A stretch of DNA of 41,743 bases. Origin: an uncultured Prochlorococcus sp. (GTDB lineage Bacteria; Cyanobacteriota; Cyanobacteriia; PCC-6307; Cyanobiaceae). This document shows, in pieces, positions 36,261 to 41,743 of the stretch (position 1 is its first letter; each line of letters starts with the position of its first letter). Position numbers and translations under genes: made by a program. Below the pieces are notes generated by a model. That model was not told where the DNA came from. It worked only from the letters and a program-made list of their open reading frames with translations, and did not search any database. The DNA lies in contig CACHVD010000009.1 in NCBI GenBank assembly GCA_902583265.1, positions 1 to 41,743 on the forward strand, in the 5' to 3' direction.

Positions 36261-36468
36261 TTAACCACATTTTGGTTGCCTCATCATCAATAGTACTCAA
36301 ATATTCAATAACTTCTTCTTTAGTCACAGAAATATTTAACTCGTTGCCAATATCGCATATTTTATCTAAGGCTTTTTTGGGATTAGTTAAGGCTGTCATA
36401 AAAAGTCTTTGTTTCTTTTTGGAATCGTTGGCTATTAACTTATAGAGCTTTTCAGCATTACTGTTCAT
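36238..36468 (-). CDS. Nif11-like small protein ending in a Gly-Gly motif, 76 aa
   Basis: The sequence resembles the Nif11 domain seen in leader peptides of cyanobacterial ribosomal peptides: NAEKLYKLIANDSKKKQRLF, the TNPKKALDKICDIGN segment, and ISVTKEEVIEYLSTID, in the expected order. The protein ends ARGGL, which looks like a double-glycine cleavage site, but only one residue follows, so there is no core peptide. No lanthipeptide synthetase or peptidase-transporter is in the window. It may be a Nif11-domain protein with another role. The match is by eye. Confidence 0.6.
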   Translation of the reverse strand: MNSNAEKLYKLIANDSKKKQRLFMTALTNPKKALDKICDIGNELNISVTKEEVIEYLSTIDDEATKMWLIKARGGL

Positions 36469-36502
36469 GTTTTTAAAATCTATTTATTAATAGATTATTA
36501 CT

Positions 36503-36841
36503 TCAAGCTACATTTTGTTCATTATATTTATTATTAGATAAATCATTATCCAAATCTTTTATCTCTTTTGCAGAGGCATCTGCCATACTTCTTGCGTCTA
36601 AACATAAAACTTTTCTTAGTTTCGCAAAGTTAGCTGCGTGAGATTTTCTACCATCTTTTTGAGCATAATACTCAGACTGCTGAAGAATATGATGAAGATG
36701 AGTTAACAAATATGGACTAATTACAGCTGATACCAAAACGTCACAATTTTCATTATCCTGAGAATCAGAATTGACTAATCTTTTTTTCGGTTTATCAATT
36801 ATCGATCTTTTAGGAGAATCAATTTTTCTTGAATTTTTCAT
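36503..36841 (-). CDS. Conserved hypothetical protein, 112 aa
   Basis: No family is recognised. A basic, disordered N-terminus (about 1-30) leads into an ordered helical part containing SPYLLTHLHHILQQSEYYAQ and ANFAKLRKVLCLDARSMADA, and the tail is acidic. It precedes the Nif11-like gene by 34 bases on the same strand and is divergent from the ribbon-helix-helix gene, so the three may be regulated together. Confidence 0.72.
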   Translation of the reverse strand: MKNSRKIDSPKRSIIDKPKKRLVNSDSQDNENCDVLVSAVISPYLLTHLHHILQQSEYYAQKDGRKSHAANFAKLRKVLCLDARSMADASAKEIKDLDNDLSNNKYNEQNVA

Positions 36842-36888
36842 GGGACAATAAAAAAATTAATTGATACGGACATAAATTTCCTTACTAA

Positions 36889-36930
36889 CAATATACACAA
36901 AGATAGTATCCTTGACTAACTGTGTATACT
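36889..36930. promoter_or_regulatory. Inverted repeat between divergent genes, overlapping two putative -10 boxes
   Basis: TATACACA (36892-36899) and TGTGTATA (36921-36928) form a perfect 8-bp inverted repeat with 21 bases between. The right arm overlaps TATACT (36925-36930), a candidate -10 for the ribbon-helix-helix gene. The left arm overlaps TATATT on the minus strand (36894-36889), a candidate -10 for the hypothetical gene. A repressor bound here would control both genes; autoregulation by the neighbouring regulator is the simplest guess. Confidence 0.5.
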
Positions 36931-36958
36931 TATAAGTAACAGTTATCAACTTTGACTC

Positions 36959-37261
36959 ATGGCTACCCGCCAAAATTCAACTAATGGGAAGCCTAAATCC
37001 CCCAGAATTCAAGTAGTTCTTCCAGAATTAATATGTGAGCAATTAACTATTTTGGCCGATAATGAATCTAGGACAGTAAGTAATATGGCAAAAGTGTTAA
37101 TACAAGAGGGTATAAAAAAATATTTAGAAAAAGAAAGAAAATCACCTGTTTCAGAAAATAATCTAAATACTGATAAATTTAGAGATGAACTTGAGAAACA
37201 AAGCGTCAGAAGATTAAAAAGAGCTCCTCAAAGGATTAAATATTATAAACAATCTGATTAA
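36959..37261 (+). CDS. Ribbon-helix-helix (CopG-like) DNA-binding protein, 100 aa
   Basis: The core at about 15-55 (SPRIQVVLPELICEQLTILA, then a turn and VSNMAKVLIQEGIKKYLEKE) is a ribbon-helix-helix fold: one beta strand that pairs in the dimer and enters the DNA groove, then two helices. The tail (60-100) is basic and polar. No toxin gene is adjacent, so it is probably a chromosomal regulator rather than an antitoxin. It faces an inverted repeat at its promoter. Confidence 0.75.
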   Translation: MATRQNSTNGKPKSPRIQVVLPELICEQLTILADNESRTVSNMAKVLIQEGIKKYLEKERKSPVSENNLNTDKFRDELEKQSVRRLKRAPQRIKYYKQSD

Positions 37262-37267
37262 AAATAA

Positions 37268-37972
37268 TTAATTTTGAGGCAATTTCTGTAAATCTACAGT
37301 TTTACCCATGACTACTAAAATATTTCCTCTTTCCAAAATATATTTTGCTGGAGGATTAACTGTTAACTCTTCAGCAGATCCTGCAGCAAGAACATTTACT
37401 AAATAATTTTTCCTCAAATTTAAATCTCTCAAAGATCTTCCAATAAATTCCTCTGGAACAGTTATTTCATCTATGCCAGTTTGATTATCTAGTTCCAATC
37501 TTTCGATTAGGTTTGGTCTTACCAGTTCTAAACCTAATCTTTCTCCTTGCATCCTAGATGGGAAAACAACTTTATCTGCACCTACTCTTTTTAACATTTT
37601 TTCGTGCAAGTCACTGGTAGCTCTCGCTATTACTCTTTTCACTTTGCTACCTTCACTATCCTTAGCAATAAGAGTTGTAGTTATACTTGCTTCAATAGGT
37701 TCACTAATACCCACTACAACAGTATTCATTTCAAGTATTCCCGATTCCTTCATAGACTCCTCATCAGTACAATCTACAACTCTCGCTTCTATCGAAGGTT
37801 CTAATTGCCTTAAATCATCAATAGCTTTTTCCGAATAATCTGCAGCCAAAACATCCGCACCATTACTAATAAGTTCTCTACAAACTGCGGTTCCAAATCT
37901 TCCAACGCCGACAACTGCAAAAGTGAGTGCTTCATTTTCTCTCTTTTGAGACCACTGCCACCAATCAGCCAT
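37268..37972 (-). CDS. KtrA-type potassium channel regulatory subunit
   Basis: KtrA is a cytoplasmic ring subunit that gates the membrane protein KtrB. The RCK N domain has the GxGxxG nucleotide motif (G22, G24, G27 in VVGVGRFGTAVC) and D45 after the second strand. The TrkA-C domain (about 145-230) ends the protein with ERGNILVVMGKTVDLQKLP. It begins 18 bases after ktrB and is in the same direction, so they form an operon. Confidence 0.92.
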   Translation of the reverse strand: MADWWQWSQKRENEALTFAVVGVGRFGTAVCRELISNGADVLAADYSEKAIDDLRQLEPSIEARVVDCTDEESMKESGILEMNTVVVGISEPIEASITTTLIAKDSEGSKVKRVIARATSDLHEKMLKRVGADKVVFPSRMQGERLGLELVRPNLIERLELDNQTGIDEITVPEEFIGRSLRDLNLRKNYLVNVLAAGSAEELTVNPPAKYILERGNILVVMGKTVDLQKLPQN

Positions 37973-37990
37973 AATAAAACTCAGTCAATC

Positions 37991-39394
37991 CTAAACATAT
38001 AGATCAGCCCTAGGATAGCCAATTCTCTTTTGTCTATCTATTCTACTCTTATAAAGAGCCTGCCAAAGTGCACTTAAAAGCAAAAGGATCCCAAGTCTGC
38101 CCACAAACATACCCACAATAAGAATAAATTGACCAAAATGATTTAATTTTGCAGTTAAACCAATATCAAAACCAACTGTTGCAAATGCAGATATACAAGT
38201 GAACAGAATTTCTAGGAATGTGAATGATTCTTTTTTAACAAAAGTATTTGTTGTGGTAAGCAACATTGCCATTAAAAAAACAAAAAGCAAAGATCCAACT
38301 GTGATTCCAACTGCCTTTAGAATAACCTTATCTGAAATTAATCTATTGCTAATAATTACATCTTTCTGACCTCTTAAAGTTGATCTAGTTGCAGCCATTA
38401 ATGCAATAAATGTAGTTGTTTTTATGCCCCCACCAGTACCTCCGGTACTTGCTCCAATAAACATAAGCATCATTAATAATAAGAGGCCCGTATCTGAGAT
38501 AGAGTTCAAAGAAATCGGAAAATTTGTAAAGCCTGCAGTTCTTGCACTAACTGTTTCGAAGATAGATGAAATCAACCGTTCAAACAAATTTAAATCATTA
38601 AAAAATTGACTATTTAGCAATGATTCAGTGATAAAGAATCCTAATGATCCAAACAATATTAGAGACAAACTAGTCCTAATAACTAGTTTGGAATGAAGGC
38701 TTAATTTCTTATAAGAAAGATTTTTTTTATGACTCCAAATATCATCAATAACACGCCAGCCTAATCCACCCATAACAATGAGAAAAATAAAAACAATATT
38801 CACCAAATAATTTGTTCTATAGTCTTGAAGACTATTTGACATTAACGAAAATCCTGCATTGTTATATGCAGAAATGCTGTGAAAAATCGAGGACCATAGT
38901 CTTTCCCAATTATTTTGAATGTCTACAAATCCAAAAGAATATAAGACAATTGCGCCCAAAGAAATAATACTAATCGCTGTAATAGCAATGCTTTGAAAAG
39001 TTCGACCAATTCCTCCAACTCCAAATTCATCTAAAGTCTTTCCTTTGTCTAATCTAGTTCTTAGCTTTGTCCCCTTTACAACAAACCCTTGTAAAAATGT
39101 TGTAATTGCCATTAATCCTAGACCACCTGATAAAAGCATAAAAGCCAAGAAAACTTGGCCGAAGAAATTTAAATCAGCACCGATATCTATTATGGTTAAG
39201 CCAGTTACAGTTATAGCTGAAGTTGATGTAAAAAATGCTTCCCATAAACCAACCTTTGAAGATGAACATAATGGTGAACTCAATACTAAAGTTCCAAGGC
39301 AAATAATAATCAAGCCTGTAACAATAGTAAATTGTGGTACTGATAGCTTTTTGTAAGCATCTTTGATCTTGTACACCTTACTTGTAAATTTCAC
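37991..39394 (-). CDS. KtrB/TrkH-type potassium uptake protein
   Basis: This is an integral membrane protein that takes up potassium, often with sodium. The four pore-loop motifs with their filter glycines are present: TVTGL near residue 64, NNAGFSL, RTAGF and ATVGFD. About eight or more membrane helices are spread over 467 residues. The start codon is GTG, four bases after the DASS gene stop. KtrA lies directly downstream. In Synechocystis, KtrAB-type uptake serves salt and osmotic response, which may be its job here. Confidence 0.93.
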   Translation of the reverse strand: MKFTSKVYKIKDAYKKLSVPQFTIVTGLIIICLGTLVLSSPLCSSSKVGLWEAFFTSTSAITVTGLTIIDIGADLNFFGQVFLAFMLLSGGLGLMAITTFLQGFVVKGTKLRTRLDKGKTLDEFGVGGIGRTFQSIAITAISIISLGAIVLYSFGFVDIQNNWERLWSSIFHSISAYNNAGFSLMSNSLQDYRTNYLVNIVFIFLIVMGGLGWRVIDDIWSHKKNLSYKKLSLHSKLVIRTSLSLILFGSLGFFITESLLNSQFFNDLNLFERLISSIFETVSARTAGFTNFPISLNSISDTGLLLLMMLMFIGASTGGTGGGIKTTTFIALMAATRSTLRGQKDVIISNRLISDKVILKAVGITVGSLLFVFLMAMLLTTTNTFVKKESFTFLEILFTCISAFATVGFDIGLTAKLNHFGQFILIVGMFVGRLGILLLLSALWQALYKSRIDRQKRIGYPRADLYV

Positions 39395-39398
39395 GATA

Positions 39399-41207
39399 TT
39401 ATCCGTAATTTAAAATTATCAATGCTGGCACTGTAAATGACATCATAAGTGTTAATCCAGCTCCATATTTTGCGATATCAAAAAATCTATATCTTCCAGG
39501 ACCATAAACCATTAAGTTTGTTTGATAACCCATTGGAGTCAAGAAAGATTGACTTGCGCCGAACAAAACAAGCATAATTAATGCGCTTGGTGAAATGCCT
39601 AATACATTTGAGAATTCAATTGCAACAGGCAAAATCAAAGCAACCGAAGCAGCATTACTTATAAATTGAGTAAGAATAACTGTCGAGACAAAAATTACGA
39701 CTAGTGCAAAATACAGAGGCATTCCATTGAGGACGAAGTTTAGATTGACTGCAATTAAATCCGCTAATCCTGTTACTTGCATAGCAACACTAAAGCATGA
39801 TAAAGATCCCAACAATAAAATGACGTCTAACCTAATTGATTTTTGTATCTCTGCAGGCCTTAAACATCCACAAGCCACCATAACAATGACTGCTAAAAGG
39901 ACTGAACCTACTAATGGAATATTAGAAACAGAAGGCAAAACCACCATTCCTATTGCAATTGCAATCGATATAGGTTTTTTTATCAAAAAAGGTAAGTCGT
40001 CTTCGAATTGATCTAAAATAAGCAAATCATTACTAGCTTGCAAACCTCTTATTGAATCTAAAGGTGCTTGCAATAATAAAACATCTCCAGCCCTTAAAAC
40101 GGCCTGACCTAATCTCTCCTGTACAGTTTGTTGACCTCTTCTTAATGCTAAAACTGTTGCATTATGACGCTGCCTAAATCTTAATTCCCTCAAACTTGCA
40201 CCGGCTAGAGTTGAACCAGACGGTAAAAGGGCTTCAAAGGTCTTAATACCTTCATCATCTGAAAAAACATTAGCTCCATCGAAAGATGTTTTGTTTTCTC
40301 CTAACAGAATGGTATGTTCCTGCTGTAGTCTAAATAAGTCTGCCCTTGTAACGCGGATTATTAACCTATCATCGGGTTCAATCTTTCTATCAGCTAAAGG
40401 AGGAAGAATAACTTTTCCATTTCGTTGTAATTCCAGAACATCAACGTCAAATCGTCTTTGCAATCTACTATTTCTGACAGATTGTCCAACTAATTCTGAA
40501 GTAGAGGGAATAGTAACTTCAGTAAAATATATATTCATATCACCATTTTTAATAAACTCCTTATCTCTTCCTCTATCTGGCAAAAGCATGTCAGAAACTA
40601 GAATCATATAAGTTGTACCTATAAGCCACACAGGAATTCCTATTGAAGTCAAACTAAATAATTCCAAAGCTCCATAACCTAATTGTTGACTAATATCACT
40701 TACAAGAAGATTTACTGAACTACCTAATAATGTCAGAGTTCCACCGAGTAAAGTAGCAAAAGAAAGAGGTAATAAAACTTTTGATGGTGATATATTTCTT
40801 CTCTCGCACCAACTTTCAATTAAAGGTAACAATGATGCTACTACTGGAGTATTAGGTACAATTCCAGATATTGGAGCAATCAAAAAAGCTATTAAAGAAA
40901 TTAATTTCCTTGGAGTTCTAATACTTTCAGAAGAAATCAATTCTCTTACTCTATCTAAGGCACCACTTTTAAATAATGCAGAGGAAACTGCAAATAAACC
41001 CATAAGGGTAATTAAAGACGGGCTACCAAATCCAGCTAAAGCTTTTTCAGGAGAAAGAACACCTGTAGATATAAATATTCCAACACATAACAAACCAGTC
41101 AATTCTGGCGCAATAGTATTTTTAATAAATAAAATTATTGACATTATTAAAACTACTACCGTTATAAACGCATCAAAATTATCACTAACTACTGCAATTA
41201 AATTCAT
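39399..41207 (-). CDS. DASS (SLC13-type) transporter with two TrkA-C domains
   Basis: This is a membrane transporter, probably for sulfate or another divalent anion, driven by sodium. It has an N-terminal helix bundle (about 1-210), two cytoplasmic TrkA-C domains in the middle (about 220-305 and 315-400), and a C-terminal bundle (about 405-602). PNTPVVASLLPLIESW and QFISNAASVALILPVAIEF carry the two substrate-loop motifs. The double TrkA-C inserted domain is common in cyanobacterial members. It lies in line with ktrB and ktrA. Confidence 0.9.
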   Translation of the reverse strand: MNLIAVVSDNFDAFITVVVLIMSIILFIKNTIAPELTGLLCVGIFISTGVLSPEKALAGFGSPSLITLMGLFAVSSALFKSGALDRVRELISSESIRTPRKLISLIAFLIAPISGIVPNTPVVASLLPLIESWCERRNISPSKVLLPLSFATLLGGTLTLLGSSVNLLVSDISQQLGYGALELFSLTSIGIPVWLIGTTYMILVSDMLLPDRGRDKEFIKNGDMNIYFTEVTIPSTSELVGQSVRNSRLQRRFDVDVLELQRNGKVILPPLADRKIEPDDRLIIRVTRADLFRLQQEHTILLGENKTSFDGANVFSDDEGIKTFEALLPSGSTLAGASLRELRFRQRHNATVLALRRGQQTVQERLGQAVLRAGDVLLLQAPLDSIRGLQASNDLLILDQFEDDLPFLIKKPISIAIAIGMVVLPSVSNIPLVGSVLLAVIVMVACGCLRPAEIQKSIRLDVILLLGSLSCFSVAMQVTGLADLIAVNLNFVLNGMPLYFALVVIFVSTVILTQFISNAASVALILPVAIEFSNVLGISPSALIMLVLFGASQSFLTPMGYQTNLMVYGPGRYRFFDIAKYGAGLTLMMSFTVPALIILNYG

Positions 41208-41256
41208 ACGAAACTTATTTAACTCAATATACCCAAAAACAATATTTCAAAAAAGT

Positions 41257-41743
41257 TTAATTGGAATAATCTTTTTTTAGAAACTTTTTAAAAATAGATT
41301 TTTTTTGGAACATCCATGAAGATGCAGATTTTAAGCTTTCAGTAATATCAGGCAACTTGGAGGCATATATAAGTCGTCTTGCCTCGAAAGCCAATTTCCC
41401 AGATAAAGTAACACCAAGCCCAGAGATTGAAGCGTCGCCTATTCCTAAGCTAATCATTTCACCGTTATCTTGAAATTCAAAGGGTAAAGAATCCTTTCCT
41501 TGAATTAAAAGTTCTAAATTGTTAGCAAGATGATTACCTTCCTGCATAGCAACCTGAGCAGTTACGGGTAAATCCTCCATACCTTCAATAACTGAAATAT
41601 CACCAATAGCAAAACAGTTTTTATGGTTTTGTATTTGCAAATTATTATTCACTAAAATTCGTCCAAATTTTTTTATTATTTGATCAGTTTCTAAGTAAGA
41701 CAAATTAGATTTAACTCCTGCAGTCCAAATAACAATATCTTTA
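41257..41743 (-). CDS. Type II NADH dehydrogenase, C-terminal part (cut by window end)
   Basis: The reading frame stays open to the window's right edge, where it reads DIVIWTAGVKSN, the motif that precedes the last part of the FAD/NADH domain. Then come the FAIGDISVIEG FAD contact, PVTAQVAMQEG and a C-terminal membrane-binding region with Lys-rich ending. NDH-2 oxidises NADH with quinone without pumping. The N-terminal FAD and NADH motifs lie outside. It is followed on the same strand by the DASS gene after 49 bases. Confidence 0.9.
   Translation of the reverse strand, partial: KDIVIWTAGVKSNLSYLETDQIIKKFGRILVNNNLQIQNHKNCFAIGDISVIEGMEDLPVTAQVAMQEGNHLANNLELLIQGKDSLPFEFQDNGEMISLGIGDASISGLGVTLSGKLAFEARRLIYASKLPDITESLKSASSWMFQKKSIFKKFLKKDYSN

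Noticed and set aside
37604-37838. Plus-strand frames opposite the potassium regulator gene
   Set aside because: They lie entirely inside ktrA on the other strand, with no ribosome binding site or recognisable motif.
39045-40611. Several plus-strand frames opposite ktrB and the DASS gene
   Set aside because: All are antisense to conserved membrane-protein coding sequence and show no family motifs.

Overview
The window looks like a chromosomal segment of a marine picocyanobacterium, most likely a high-light-adapted Prochlorococcus. The DNA is strongly AT-rich and almost every gap is short. The gene content is cyanobacterial: RpaA, zeta-carotene desaturase, NdhO, a CRR7-type NDH-1 factor, a PetL-like peptide, a high-light-inducible protein, a VKOR-thioredoxin fusion, a DUF512 radical-SAM protein, and DUF751, DUF2973, DUF3120 and DUF4346 proteins. 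The strain call is inference, because I could not search a database.

Layout. (1) 1-4220: the end of a copper P-type ATPase gene runs into tmk and holB, with rpaA facing them. (2) About 4221-6710: the only accessory-looking stretch. It holds a 408-base gap, a small hypothetical gene, a scrap resembling the end of an AlpA-type excisionase, a solo AspBHI-like modification-dependent restriction endonuclease, an 11-bp phased direct-repeat array and a tRNA-Asn with its terminator. I read it as a possible decayed integrative element at the 3' end of the tRNA. (3) 6759-18777: housekeeping and pigment genes: an ECF-type ATPase, cysK, a J-domain protein, ndhO, an LpxB-related glycosyltransferase, an IscA-type carrier, crtQ with a START-like partner, hemD-rbfA-DUF751, a GST, CRR7 and aroK. 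(4) 18828-30826: a tandem-domain PTPS/QueD protein coupled to a RibD-C reductase, a FemAB-like acyltransferase, DUF4346, petL, rimO, VKOR-Trx, nadB, DUF3120, DUF512 radical SAM, a TolC-like protein and an IMPase. (5) 30914-37261: envelope and small-protein genes: a YihY family protein, a zinc-ribbon protein, hli, HtrA, ABC-F, a Nif11-like peptide and a ribbon-helix-helix regulator facing a hypothetical gene across an inverted repeat. (6) 37268-41743: ion transport: KtrA and KtrB, a DASS transporter with TrkA-C domains, and the C-terminus of a type II NADH dehydrogenase.

Several genes bear on thylakoid electron flow and its upkeep (NdhO, CRR7, PetL, Hli, VKOR-Trx, RpaA, NDH-2, CrtQ). Compaction is extreme. 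Seven convergent pairs overlap at their ends, five more lie 2-18 bases apart, and one divergent pair has start codons separated by a single base. Start codons were moved from the longest open frame where a ribosome binding site or family alignment favoured it (crtQ, hemD, DUF751, the IscA-like gene, the YihY gene and the gene at 7433-7714).
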